Assembly (NCBI GenBank): GCA_002375495.1
Contig: DFLU01000005.1
Location: 62,001-126,000, forward strand
DNA from: Flavobacteriaceae bacterium UBA3611
Lineage (GTDB): Bacteria > Bacteroidota > Bacteroidia > Flavobacteriales > Flavobacteriaceae
DNA length: 64,000 bases
Direction of reading: 5' to 3'
Below the pieces are notes generated by a model that saw nothing but the letters and a program-made list of their open reading frames with translations, was not told the origin of the DNA and searched no databases. The translations under genes were made by a program, and so were the position numbers. Positions 36,424-44,451 of this stretch are shown piece after piece; the stretch's first letter is position 1; every line of letters begins with the position of its first letter.

Positions 36424-37433
36424 AAAATTTTAGATTCTGAAACCAAAGGTCTCGGTTGATAGGTAGCGGCAATCTTTGCAATGGCCGAAATATGCTCTGG
36501 GGTAGTACCACAACATCCCCCAATAATATTTACCAGTTGCTTGTCTAGATACTCTTCAATTTGCGACGCCATTTGTTCTGGTGTTTCATCGTATTCGCCA
36601 AACGCATTTGGCAATCCGGCGTTTGGATATGCTGAAACAGCCAAATTTGTACGATTGGCCAACACTTCGAGGTGGGGCGTTAGTTGTGTTGCTCCCAAAG
36701 CACAATTGAACCCAACACTGAGCAAGGGAACGTGCGAAATTGAAATCAGGAAAGCCTCAGCCGTTTGCCCAGACAATGTACGGCCTGAGGCATCGGTTAT
36801 GGTGCCGCTAATCATGACCGGAATGTCTGTATGGCGTTCTTGTTTTACTTCTTCAATAGCAAAAAGTGCCGCTTTCGCATTTAGGGTATCGAAAACGGTT
36901 TCGACTAAAAGTAGGTCTACCCCTCCATCAATCAATGCTTCGGCCTGTTGTTTATAGGCTTCGCGCAGTTGATTGAACGAGATGGCGCGATATCCAGGAT
37001 CGTTTACGTCTGGCGACATGCTGGCAGTTTTGTTTGTGGGACCCATAGCGCCCGCCACGAAACGTGGTTTATTGGGTTCACGTGCTGTAAATTCTGCTGC
37101 TACTTTTGTAGCGATTTTGGCGCTTTCAAGATTCAATTCGTATACCAGGTCTTCCATGTGGTAGTCGGCCATGGCGATTGAGGTACTCGAAAAGGTATTT
37201 GTTTCTACGATGTCGGCACCTGCTTCAAAATACTTTGCATGAATGGTTGCAATGGCTTCCGGTTGGGTAAGCGACAGCAAGTCGTTATTGCCCTGTACCG
37301 AAGTAGCAATATTTTTAAAACGGGCGCCCCTAAAATCTTCTTCCGAAAATTGGTAACGCTGCAGCATGGTACCCATAGCTCCATCGAGGATTAGGATACG
37401 GTTTTGTAATGCACTATACAGTTTGTCTTTCAT
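36420..37433 (-). CDS. metH: Homocysteine S-methyltransferase, N-terminal subunit of a split MetH
   Basis: 337 residues, homocysteine-binding TIM barrel. The N-terminal ILILDGAMGTMLQRYQF, the first zinc cysteine in VGFNCALGA and the paired cysteines in NIIGGCCGTTPEHI form the zinc and homocysteine site. With the product at 32,740-35,460 it would rebuild a complete cobalamin-dependent methionine synthase. It is first gene behind a SAM-I riboswitch, about 270 bp downstream of it. Confidence 0.95.
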   Translation of the reverse strand: MKDKLYSALQNRILILDGAMGTMLQRYQFSEEDFRGARFKNIATSVQGNNDLLSLTQPEAIATIHAKYFEAGADIVETNTFSSTSIAMADYHMEDLVYELNLESAKIATKVAAEFTAREPNKPRFVAGAMGPTNKTASMSPDVNDPGYRAISFNQLREAYKQQAEALIDGGVDLLLVETVFDTLNAKAALFAIEEVKQERHTDIPVMISGTITDASGRTLSGQTAEAFLISISHVPLLSVGFNCALGATQLTPHLEVLANRTNLAVSAYPNAGLPNAFGEYDETPEQMASQIEEYLDKQLVNIIGGCCGTTPEHISAIAKIAATYQPRPLVSESKIL

Positions 37434-37506
37434 TTCTATTATTATTTGCGAGAGGCCCGCCCTTCCGACTTAATATTAGCATTGGACTAATACAAACGGG
37501 TTTATT

Positions 37507-37625
37507 CGGGCAGGGGTAGCAGCGGCATCCTAAACGGGCACTGAGGTTCTCGAAGTGACCGTTTAGATACAGCGAATGACCCGACGCTTTACACGTGCAT
37601 AACGCACTTGTAAAGGGGCTCGCCC
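37507..37625. repeat. Structured intergenic repeat-like element
   Basis: Between the SAM-I riboswitch and the MetH N-terminal gene. Two strong hairpins stand in series: CTAAACGGGCACT / AGTGACCGTTTAG (37,530-37,566; 12 of 13 pairs) and CTTTACACGTGC / GCACTTGTAAAG (37,587-37,615; 11 of 12 pairs), flanked by GC-rich conserved-looking blocks. The minus-strand block with TCGGGTCATTCGCTGTATCT resembles an intergenic element I associate with flavobacterial genomes. Only one copy lies in this window, so its repeated nature is from memory. Confidence 0.5.
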
Positions 37626-37702
37626 TAAAAAATTAATCTACACCCACTAAGGGGTATTTTATAAAAATCAAGAAAGTTGAAAAGAAAATATCTTTGGTTC
37701 GT

Positions 37703-37807
37703 GTTATCTATTCCGCCAGGGCGGATAGAATGTAGCACCTTTCCCGATTAGAAGCGGGAGGTTGCTAAGGTTTCAAAGGGTCTAATCCCTCCACCTTTCT
37801 TGATAAC
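37703..37807 (-). promoter_or_regulatory. SAM-I (S-box) riboswitch before the split metH unit
   Basis: On the minus strand P1 pairs GTTATC (37,802-37,807) with GATAAC (37,703-37,708). The core elements AGAAAGGTGGAGGGATTAGA, CCTTTGAAACCTTAGCAACC and AGGTGCTACATTC are all in the S-box order, and P4 is a GC hairpin (TCCGCCCTGGCGGA). It should lower expression of metH, the dehydratase and metF when SAM is abundant. I do not see a classical terminator after it, so the expression platform is unresolved. Confidence 0.93.
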
Positions 37808-37810
37808 TTT

Positions 37811-37838
37811 AAAATGTAATGAACGTATGCCAGTACAA
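37811..37838 (-). promoter_or_regulatory. Promoter of the SAM-I riboswitch transcript (split metH unit)
   Basis: TTG (37,836-37,838) and TACATTTT (37,811-37,818) on the minus strand are separated by 17 bases, close to the TTTG/TAnnTTTG consensus. The -7 box lies 3 bases upstream of P1, so transcription would start just at the riboswitch. The block TTGTACT, a 7-base gap and GTTCA recur at the other SAM-I leader. Confidence 0.55.
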
Positions 37839-37870
37839 CCTATTATTTTGGCTTAACGAGCAATTATTTG

Positions 37871-38293
37871 TCACCCAGCCTGCTCTTTAATAAGGTCTGC
37901 CAGCGTGGTATTTTCAAAAATATTGAGGTTGGTATCGCGTACCCGTGCCATGAGTTTATGTACGCTACAGGCCTCTTCATCGGGGCAGTCGTCGCAGCGC
38001 TCATAAAAATTGAGGCTTACGCAGGGAACAAGCGCAATGGGGCCTTCGAGCACACGATATACACTTGCAATGGTAATTTCATTTGGTGGTTTGGCTAGAA
38101 AATAGCCACCGCCCTTTCCCTTTTTCGACTTAAGGATATCTGCTTTTTTTAGAATCAATAGAATACTCTCCAAGAATTTCTGGGAAATATTCTCGGCTTC
38201 AGAAATAAGGATAATCTGCACAGGATCGTCGCTATTCTTTTTAGCGAGATGCGTTAGAGCTTTGAGCCCATATTTCGTTTTTCGGGAAAGCAT
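37871..38293 (-). CDS. Rrf2-family transcription regulator with a cysteine cluster
   Basis: 140 residues. A winged-helix N-terminal domain (LSRKTKYGLKALTHLAK and SEAENISQKFLESILLILKK) is followed by a cysteine-rich segment near residues 93-112 with C-x(8)-C-x(2)-C-x(5)-C-x(2)-H, as in [Fe-S]-sensing members such as IscR and NsrR. Rrf2 proteins sense iron-sulfur status, nitric oxide or cysteine supply. It is the last gene of the unit starting with the trans-sulfuration enzyme, after OsmC. Confidence 0.88.
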   Translation of the reverse strand: MLSRKTKYGLKALTHLAKKNSDDPVQIILISEAENISQKFLESILLILKKADILKSKKGKGGGYFLAKPPNEITIASVYRVLEGPIALVPCVSLNFYERCDDCPDEEACSVHKLMARVRDTNLNIFENTTLADLIKEQAG

Positions 38294-38296
38294 ATA

Positions 38297-38719
38297 CTAA
38301 TTGGTTTTGACTCCGTTTACAATAATATCGTAGGTGACGGCTACCTGTGGTTCTAAGGTTAAAGATACAGAACAATATTTTTGAAAACTCAAGTCTGCAG
38401 CTTTTTTTGCCTTATTCGCGTCTATTTTTCCTTCTAGATAAATTGTAACGTGTATACTACTAAAAGGTTTGGCCTGCTCCACTTCTTTGCGTACCCCTTC
38501 TACTTCTGTCTTGTAGCTAGTAATCTCCTGACGTTGTTTTTTCAAGATGGAAATAACATCGATAGCACTACAGCCGCCTACTCCCATAAGAAGTAATTCC
38601 ATAGGGCTTGCACCTTTTACTTCGGCTTCGGTTTTGTTGTCTATCTGTACAGGAATTTGGTTAGGACCGATGCCCTCGAACAAGTATTCGTTGTTTTTTC
38701 TTTCTAAGGAAACTTTCAT
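38297..38719 (-). CDS. OsmC-family protein
   Basis: 140 residues from the ATG at 38,717-38,719 (MKVSLERKNNEYLFEGIG). A start at 38,758 would extend into the homoserine dehydrogenase gene and add residues unlike the family. The OsmC-type redox cysteine is present in LLMGVGGCSAIDVISILKK and a second conserved cysteine near FQKYCSVSLTLEP. OsmC/Ohr proteins reduce organic peroxides. The 4-bp gap to homoserine dehydrogenase shows operon membership. Confidence 0.88.
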   Translation of the reverse strand: MKVSLERKNNEYLFEGIGPNQIPVQIDNKTEAEVKGASPMELLLMGVGGCSAIDVISILKKQRQEITSYKTEVEGVRKEVEQAKPFSSIHVTIYLEGKIDANKAKKAADLSFQKYCSVSLTLEPQVAVTYDIIVNGVKTN

Positions 38720-38723
38720 ACAC

Positions 38724-39857
38724 CTATAATTTATGACTGATACGTAGCACATCACCAAAAACTCCTCTTGCAGTCACCGATGCACCAGCGCCTGCGCCCT
38801 GAATGACGATGGGAGAACTGCCATAGCTTTCGGTATAGATTTCGAAAATAGAGTCGCTACCTTTTAACTGCCCTAACATACTACTTTTGGGGGTTTCTTG
38901 CAATGATACCGTGAGTTTCCCTCCATCTACTTTAGAGAGGTCACCATGAAGATCTGCTACATAGCGCAGTACATTCCCTTTTTTTAGGTTCTTTTTCTTG
39001 ATAAAGAATGAAGTGTCTAGGTGTGTTAGGTTTTTTAAGAATGTTGTCTTATCTAAAGCCCGCACTGCTTTTGGGATCAGGTTCTGAACTTCCACATCGT
39101 CTAGCTCTACTTCCAAATCGAGTTCCCTGGCAAGAATGAGCAGCTTTCTTGCTACGTCCATTCCGCAGAGGTCTTCTCGTGGGTCTGGTTCTGTAAAACC
39201 GTTCACTATTGCTTTGTTCAGAATCGCACTAAACGTTTCATTACGTTCTGAAAACTCATTAAAAATATAGCTTAGGGAACCTGAAAACACCCCTCGAATT
39301 CGGGTAATATTTTCACCCGATTGGTGCAAGAGTTTGATGGTATCGATTAGCGGAAGGCCTGCCCCAACATTGGTCTCATACAAGTATTCTTTTTCATGGC
39401 CATTCAAGAGTTTGCGCAAAGCACTGTACTCTTTCCACGGCGCTGTATTTTTGTGTTTATTTGAAGAGACAATGTGGAATCCGTTCGCAATTAATTTCTC
39501 ATATTGCTTGGTAAACGCAGCATCGGCGGTATTATCGACAGCGATTAAATTTTCCAATTGATGTGTTTCTACAAAGGCCAGAATACTGTCTATTGAATAG
39601 GGTACTCCATGGGTTAATTTATCTGATCGCCACGATGCGGTCGTCCCTTTTTCATTGAATAAAATACGCGTAGAATTGGCAATTGCCACCACATGAATCT
39701 CTAGGCTTTTTCGTTGCAGGAGCGATTCCATTTTCTCGAAGAGTTGGTCCAGAAACGCATTTCCTACGTTGCCATGGCCAAAGACCACCAAGTTCACCGT
39801 TTTGTATTTCAACGCGGCCAAATCTATCTTGTTTGCTGTTGTAACTGCTGTATCCAT
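38724..39857 (-). CDS. Homoserine dehydrogenase (monofunctional, ThrA C-terminal type)
   Basis: 377 residues. The NAD(P)-binding loop is VVFGHGNVGNAFLDQL, the catalytic region is EPDPREDLCGMDVARKLLIL, and SGSLSYIFNEFSERNETF is the family signature. It lacks both an aspartate kinase domain and a C-terminal ACT domain, and resembles the dehydrogenase half of bifunctional ThrA. It makes homoserine for the sulfhydrylation enzyme encoded just upstream, so the pair commits aspartate semialdehyde to methionine under SAM control. Confidence 0.9.
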   Translation of the reverse strand: MDTAVTTANKIDLAALKYKTVNLVVFGHGNVGNAFLDQLFEKMESLLQRKSLEIHVVAIANSTRILFNEKGTTASWRSDKLTHGVPYSIDSILAFVETHQLENLIAVDNTADAAFTKQYEKLIANGFHIVSSNKHKNTAPWKEYSALRKLLNGHEKEYLYETNVGAGLPLIDTIKLLHQSGENITRIRGVFSGSLSYIFNEFSERNETFSAILNKAIVNGFTEPDPREDLCGMDVARKLLILARELDLEVELDDVEVQNLIPKAVRALDKTTFLKNLTHLDTSFFIKKKNLKKGNVLRYVADLHGDLSKVDGGKLTVSLQETPKSSMLGQLKGSDSIFEIYTESYGSSPIVIQGAGAGASVTARGVFGDVLRISHKL

Positions 39858-39863
39858 CCCGTT

Positions 39864-41039
39864 TTATTTTTGACTCAATGAGGTGAGTTGTGGTTCTTCA
39901 ATAGTTTTCAGCGCAGCTTTCAAATCGGCTACAAGATCTTCTGCTTCTTCAATGCCGCACGACAAACGAATGAGCGAATCTGAGATTCCAGCTTTTAATC
40001 GGCGTTCTCTTGGAACGGAAGCATGCGTCATTTGAGGTGGATGGCACAACAAACTTTTTACACCCCCTAAACTTTCAGCAAGTTTGAAGCATTTGGTTGA
40101 AGTAACAAACCGATTTGCCGCTGCTACCGTATCGTTTTTTAATGTAAAAGACACGATGCCTCCAAAAAGCCCCTGTTGTTGTTTCTTAGCAATCGTATGG
40201 TTTTTATGGGATTCTAGTCCTGGGAAATACACCTCTGAGACTTCTTTACATTGCTGCAAAAATTTGGCTACCTGAACAGCATTTTCACATTGTTTTCGAT
40301 ACCGAAGATCTAAGGTTTCAATGCCCCGAATCGTCAAAAAGCAGTCCCATGGTCCTAATATCCCTCCCGAAGCATTTTGAATGAATTTTATCTGTTCAGA
40401 AAGCTCAACAGTTTTAGTCACTACAAGTCCTGCCACCAAGTCGCTATGGCCACCTATGTATTTTGTACCGCTGTGTATCACAATATCGGCACCTAAAGCT
40501 AGTGGTTGTTGAGCAATCGGGCTCGCAAAGGTATTGTCTACCACCAAAAGTGCATTTACACTTTTTGCAATTCTAGCAACGTGCTCAATGTTGGTTACTT
40601 TCAGCGTTGGGTTGGTAGGTGATTCAATCCAAATGATTTTTGTGTTGCTGCTTACCGCGTTTGCCACATTTTCTGGGTCTGTGGTATCTACGTATTTTAT
40701 AGATACTCCTAATTTTTCGTACACATGTGTAAACAATCGGTAGGCCCCGCCGTAAATATCGTCTACCGCAATAATTTCATCACCTTTAGACAACACTTTT
40801 AGCACCGCATCGATAGCTGCAAGCCCTGTTGCAAATGCAAAGGCGCTGTGACCGCCCTCTAATTGGGCTACCACGTCTTCTAAAACTTTGCGGGTTGGAT
40901 TGTTACTTCGGGCATAATCGAAGCCCTTGTTAATGCCGGGTGCATCTTGAATAAAAGTTGATGTTTGATACACTGGTACCGAGATAGCGCCTGTTAGCGG
41001 ATCGCTCGGGATGGAATGGATAATTTTTGTTGCACTCAT
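39864..41039 (-). CDS. Cys/Met trans-sulfuration PLP enzyme (O-acyl-homoserine sulfhydrylase or cystathionine gamma-synthase type)
   Basis: 391 residues from the ATG at 41,037-41,039 (MSATKIIHSIPSDPLTG). A longer frame to 41,204 would overlap the SAM-I riboswitch and is rejected. The PLP lysine is in IHSGTKYIGGHSDLVAG, with YARSNNPTRKVLEDVVAQLE and the C-terminal ESLGGVKSLLCHP. Family members include MetB, MetC, MetY and MetZ; sequence alone does not fix the reaction. First gene of the unit, so most likely it feeds homocysteine or cystathionine formation. No homoserine acyltransferase is present nearby. Confidence 0.88.
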   Translation of the reverse strand: MSATKIIHSIPSDPLTGAISVPVYQTSTFIQDAPGINKGFDYARSNNPTRKVLEDVVAQLEGGHSAFAFATGLAAIDAVLKVLSKGDEIIAVDDIYGGAYRLFTHVYEKLGVSIKYVDTTDPENVANAVSSNTKIIWIESPTNPTLKVTNIEHVARIAKSVNALLVVDNTFASPIAQQPLALGADIVIHSGTKYIGGHSDLVAGLVVTKTVELSEQIKFIQNASGGILGPWDCFLTIRGIETLDLRYRKQCENAVQVAKFLQQCKEVSEVYFPGLESHKNHTIAKKQQQGLFGGIVSFTLKNDTVAAANRFVTSTKCFKLAESLGGVKSLLCHPPQMTHASVPRERRLKAGISDSLIRLSCGIEEAEDLVADLKAALKTIEEPQLTSLSQK

Positions 41040-41168
41040 TTTTCTAGTTTTTTGAGTTAATAAAATGATTAAATCAAAAGTCAAAATGCATCCGAAGATG
41101 TACTCTTTTAGAAAAATTGTTAGTAAGAAATGAATCCCTACGTTTTCTGGTTGAAACCGTAGTTTGTC

Positions 41169-41269
41169 GTTATCTATTCCGCCGAAACGGATAGAATGTA
41201 GCACCTTACCAATAGTGGGCAGGTTGCTAAGGCTTCAAAGGGTCTAATCCCTCCACCTTTCTTGATAAC
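41169..41269 (-). promoter_or_regulatory. SAM-I (S-box) riboswitch before the trans-sulfuration unit
   Basis: P1 pairs GTTATC (41,264-41,269 on the minus strand) with GATAAC (41,169-41,174). The S-box core blocks AGAAAGGTGGAGGGATTAGA, CTTTGAAGCCTTAGCAACC and AGGTGCTACATTC are near-identical to those at 37,703-37,807, with differences mainly in the P3 and P4 loops. It lies about 130 bases before the start codon of the enzyme gene. Confidence 0.93.
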
Positions 41270-41367
41270 AATTCAATAAAGATTTGAACTTTGTGAGTAC
41301 AAAGGTTGCAAAACCCAGAGTAGAAATCCAAATAAAAAACTGTATTTTTCAGAAAAAATAAATCCGA

Positions 41368-41916
41368 ATGAACTTTAATACTCTGAATTATAGCACAATA
41401 ACAAGCTTAATGTTTTTCCTTTTCTTTCAATTCTCAGTCAGTGGACAAAATTTTGAGGGGACCTTTCCTGATGATTTCTTCGGAATATATACAGGCACGC
41501 TCGCTATTTCTTCGGAAAGAGGAAATCAAGAAGTTATGATGGAGTTCCATTTGCTTCCCACAGAAATAGAAGGAAAATACACCTATACCTTGGTTTATGG
41601 TGAAGGTGAATCAAAACAAGTACGAGAATACCATCTACTGGAAAAGAATAAAGAAAAAGGAACGTACGTGGTAGATGAAAATAATGGGATTGTTTTAGAC
41701 GACAAAGTGATTGGCAATAGGATGTATGCGCTATTTGAAGTAAACGAAACGCTACTAACTACTTTTATCACTTTTGAAACCGACCACCTAGTCTTTGAAA
41801 TTGTGGCCACGCCAAAGGCGAAGAAGCGCGTTACACACGCTGATGATGAAGCTAAAACTGAAGTGATTTCATACCCCATCACCACCGTACAACGCGCCGT
41901 ATTACAAAAGCAATAA
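41368..41916 (+). CDS. Secreted hypothetical protein
   Basis: 182 residues with a signal peptide to about residue 27 (FQFSVSGQ). The mature part is predicted beta-rich with EGKYTYTLVYGEGESKQVRE and evenly spaced strands, like a small lipocalin-type barrel, followed by a charged C-terminal tail. No family recognised. It precedes metK but is separated from it by a promoter and a riboswitch. Confidence 0.65.
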   Translation: MNFNTLNYSTITSLMFFLFFQFSVSGQNFEGTFPDDFFGIYTGTLAISSERGNQEVMMEFHLLPTEIEGKYTYTLVYGEGESKQVREYHLLEKNKEKGTYVVDENNGIVLDDKVIGNRMYALFEVNETLLTTFITFETDHLVFEIVATPKAKKRVTHADDEAKTEVISYPITTVQRAVLQKQ

Positions 41917-41943
41917 GAAGTTTTTTAATTGTATTTCTTTCTG

Positions 41944-41951
41944 TACATTTG
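41944..41951 (+). promoter_or_regulatory. -7 box of the metK promoter
   Basis: TACATTTG matches TAnnTTTG exactly and is followed by C, as often seen. It lies 9 bases upstream of the SAM-II-like leader. The -33 region is T-rich (41,921-41,931). Confidence 0.65.
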
Positions 41952-41959
41952 CACCCATT

Positions 41960-42060
41960 AAGAGGAAAGATTTGACTGATTGCAACCTCTTCTGAATCGA
42001 AGAAAATTCGAGGATGAGACTCCGAAACAAGATCGGGGTAAAAAATGCTAAAGGCAGTGT
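41960..42060 (+). promoter_or_regulatory. SAM-II-type riboswitch (long-loop variant) before metK
   Basis: P1 pairs AAGAGG (41,960-41,965) with CCTCTT (41,986-41,991). The loop GATTTGACTGATTGCAA matches the conserved SAM-II L1, and the 3' partner ATGCTAAAGGCAG (42,045-42,057) can form the pseudoknot with ACTG (41,975-41,978 with 42,055-42,058) and GC (41,982-41,983 with 42,047-42,048). Between P1 and the pseudoknot partner are about 50 extra bases with one or two hairpins, as in the long-loop SAM-II variant described in Bacteroidota. It should repress metK when SAM is high. Confidence 0.78.
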
Positions 42061-42119
42061 AAACTACCTTCGACGCTCTCGTCAAATCTCCCGCACACTC
42101 AATAATTAAATGTATTTTC

Positions 42120-43376
42120 ATGGCATATCTATTTACTTCAGAAAGTGTTTCTGAAGGCCACCCAGACAAAGTTGCAGACCAGATTAGCGACGCACTTATC
42201 GACAACTTTTTAGCGTTCGACCCACAGAGCAAAGTAGCCTGTGAAACCCTAGTAACCACAGGACAGGTGGTATTGGCAGGTGAAGTTAAAAGTGCCGTAT
42301 ATCTAGATGTGCAAAAAATTGCACGTGATGTAATTAACAAAATCGGGTACACAAAAGGTGCCTACCAATTTGATGGAAATTCTTGTGGGGTACTTTCTGC
42401 CATTCACGAACAAAGTGAAGACATTAACCGTGGGGTAGACAGAGATAGCAAAGAAGAACAAGGCGCGGGTGACCAAGGAATGATGTTTGGCTACGCTACC
42501 AAAGAGACCGAAGACTATATGCCGCTGGCGCTCGACCTTTCACACCGTATCTTAAAAGAGCTCGCCCAATTGCGTCGCGAAGAAAAGGATATTCCGTATT
42601 TGAGACCCGACTCAAAAAGTCAGGTAACCATCGAATATAATGACGACAACTCACCTGTTCGAATCGACTCGATTGTGGTATCGACACAACACGACGAATT
42701 TGACAGTAATGATGACGCCATGTTGGCAAAGATTAAATCTGATATCATCACGATTCTTATTCCACGGGTAAAGGCGCAACTCAAACCAGAGATTGCTGCG
42801 CTTTTTACAGACGACATTACCTACCATATTAATCCTACGGGAAAATTTGTAATTGGGGGCCCACACGGGGACACCGGCCTTACCGGACGAAAAATTATCG
42901 TAGACACCTATGGCGGAAAAGGTGCACACGGTGGTGGTGCATTTAGCGGAAAAGATCCAAGTAAAGTAGACCGATCTGCGGCCTATGCTACACGGCATAT
43001 CGCTAAAAACTTAGTAGCTGCTGGCCTTTGTAATGAAGTATTGGTGCAAGTAAGTTATGCGATAGGCGTTGTAGAACCTATGGGGATTTTTGTAGATACC
43101 TACGGAACAAGCACTGTAAACATGACCGACGGCGAAATTGCCAAAAAAGTAGCCAACATCTTCGACATGCGCCCTGCAGCCATCGAATCGCGGCTTAAAT
43201 TACGACAGCCGATGTATTCAGAAACTGCTGCGTACGGACATATGGGACGAAAAAATGAAGTGGTGACCAAGACATTCGATATTCCGAATGGCGACAGTAA
43301 AACGATGGATGTTGAATTGTTTACGTGGGAAAAACTAGACTATGTAGACCAAGTAAAAGAAGCATTCAGTTTATAA
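42120..43376 (+). CDS. metK: S-adenosylmethionine synthetase
   Basis: 418 residues. Signatures: FTSESVSEGHPDKVADQISD at the N-terminus, GAGDQGMMFGYA for the ATP loop and GGGAFSGKDPSKVDRSAAY at the C-terminus. It makes SAM from methionine and ATP, and so produces the ligand of the three riboswitches in this region. It stands opposite the two methionine units. A strong terminator follows 26 bp after its stop. Confidence 0.98.
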   Translation: MAYLFTSESVSEGHPDKVADQISDALIDNFLAFDPQSKVACETLVTTGQVVLAGEVKSAVYLDVQKIARDVINKIGYTKGAYQFDGNSCGVLSAIHEQSEDINRGVDRDSKEEQGAGDQGMMFGYATKETEDYMPLALDLSHRILKELAQLRREEKDIPYLRPDSKSQVTIEYNDDNSPVRIDSIVVSTQHDEFDSNDDAMLAKIKSDIITILIPRVKAQLKPEIAALFTDDITYHINPTGKFVIGGPHGDTGLTGRKIIVDTYGGKGAHGGGAFSGKDPSKVDRSAAYATRHIAKNLVAAGLCNEVLVQVSYAIGVVEPMGIFVDTYGTSTVNMTDGEIAKKVANIFDMRPAAIESRLKLRQPMYSETAAYGHMGRKNEVVTKTFDIPNGDSKTMDVELFTWEKLDYVDQVKEAFSL

Positions 43377-43402
43377 AAACTAAGTAAAGTTGAATACACA
43401 AG

Positions 43403-43430
43403 ATGCCCGTTAATTCGGGCATTTTTTTTT
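43403..43430 (+). terminator. Rho-independent terminator of metK
   Basis: Seven-base stem ATGCCCG / CGGGCAT with a 6-base loop, followed by nine T (43,422-43,430). It overlaps by 2 bp the stop of the opposing response-regulator gene. Confidence 0.92.
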
Positions 43431-44079
43431 AAATAATGTTATGGTTTTTGGCTTTTTGCACGGCTTCAATTTTACTGTGCACCTGTAATTTTTTGTAGAT
43501 GTTCTCGATGTGTTTCCGCACCGTGCTGGGCGATAAAAATAAATTTTCAGCAATAGCGGTATAACTCAGTCCAGTGCTAAGCTGTTCTAGGACCTCCACC
43601 TCCCGCTTCGACAACGAAATTTCTTCATGGTCTCTCGGATTTTGGATATCGATTGGATTACGCAACAGTTTGAGCGTTTTTAGTGCTATGGAAGGGTTCA
43701 TGGCTGCGCCACCGTTAAGCGTGTCCTTAATACCCTCATACAAGTCTTTTGGATTGATCTCTTTCAGCAGATAGCCATCGGCACCCGCTTTTATGGCATT
43801 GAAAATATTTTCATCATTATCGAAAGCTGTGAGCATGATAATTTTTAATTGCGGGTATTTTTGCTTCACCACTTGGGTTGTTTCTATACCGTTTAAAACA
43901 GGCATTTCAATATCCATTAAAATGATATCCAAATGTTGGCTCTGTTCTAATTTGGTTAACAATTCACTGCCATTGGTTGCAGTGTGTTTCACCGTGATTT
44001 CATCAAAAAAAGAAAGCTTCTCTTTAATGGCATGAATCAAGAAGGTATTGTCGTCTACAATGGCTACACGTATGCTCAT
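43429..44079 (-). CDS. NarL/FixJ-family response regulator
   Basis: 216 residues. Receiver domain with the phospho-acceptor Asp56 (DIILMDIEMPVLNG) and the lysine in GYLLKEINPKDL, then a LuxR-type helix-turn-helix (LSKREVEVLEQLSTGLSYT and SPSTVRKHIENIYKKL). The partner kinase is at 44,496-46,484, with one small gene between. Its own promoter has the palindrome described at 44,131-44,146, so it is likely autoregulated. The DNA-binding family fits the 7-2-7 inverted sites seen at five promoters here. Confidence 0.93.
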   Translation of the reverse strand: MSIRVAIVDDNTFLIHAIKEKLSFFDEITVKHTATNGSELLTKLEQSQHLDIILMDIEMPVLNGIETTQVVKQKYPQLKIIMLTAFDNDENIFNAIKAGADGYLLKEINPKDLYEGIKDTLNGGAAMNPSIALKTLKLLRNPIDIQNPRDHEEISLSKREVEVLEQLSTGLSYTAIAENLFLSPSTVRKHIENIYKKLQVHSKIEAVQKAKNHNII

Positions 44080-44100
44080 ATCTTGGTTAGTTTACAGACT

Positions 44101-44146
44101 TAAAGGTAGTTAAATCTAAGCACATGCCACTAGGGCATATGCCCTA
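44101..44146 (-). promoter_or_regulatory. Operator A plus -7 box, upstream of the response regulator
   Basis: A perfect 16-bp palindrome TAGGGCATATGCCCTA (44,131-44,146) lies 22 bp upstream of TACCTTTA (44,101-44,108), a TAnnTTTR -7 box. There is no good -33 element; the palindrome takes its place. This is one of five related sites in the window. Confidence 0.75.
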
Positions 44147-44183
44147 TTTCAACAAACAAATGCCTCATAGTTTGGTCACTCTA

Positions 44184-44435
44184 CTACTGTGGCACATCTA
44201 TTTCAGGCTGGGGTTGTAGCGCTTCATTTATATTGTACTGTAAAAAATCGTACCGCTGTAAACTGTTGTGCCTTTTGGTAATCTGTGATTGGTGTATGGC
44301 TAAGCTTTGGGCCAAGTTTTCCATCCGCTCGCTGTGCTTCCCCTTTAATTTTCTGCTACGCAAAAGGCTTAGCAACCACCCCCCAATACAAAGGGCCAAC
44401 GTACAAGATAGTATGGTGATTTGAATAGCGTCCAT
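44184..44435 (-). CDS. Small single-span membrane protein
   Basis: 83 residues: one hydrophobic helix at about 4-25 (ILSCTLALCIGGWLLSLL), then a basic stretch (RSRKLKGKHSERME) and a polar tail with two-residue charges. No family recognised. It is encoded between kinase and response regulator and has its own operator-type promoter (44,452-44,498), so it is probably a partner of the two-component system, for instance a modulator of the kinase or a regulon product. Confidence 0.7.
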   Translation of the reverse strand: MDAIQITILSCTLALCIGGWLLSLLRSRKLKGKHSERMENLAQSLAIHQSQITKRHNSLQRYDFLQYNINEALQPQPEIDVPQ

Positions 44436-44451
44436 TTCACGGTTTATAGTT

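Noticed and set aside
41040..41204. N-terminal extension of the trans-sulfuration gene
   Set aside because: The extra 55 residues overlap the SAM-I riboswitch and do not resemble the enzyme family; the ATG at 41,037-41,039 gives the expected N-terminus.
42081..42088. P1 helix of a SAM-I element before metK
   Set aside because: GATTTGAC/GTCAAATC pairs perfectly, but the core order fits SAM-II with P1 AAGAGG/CCTCTT; the long pair is better seen as a competing helix.
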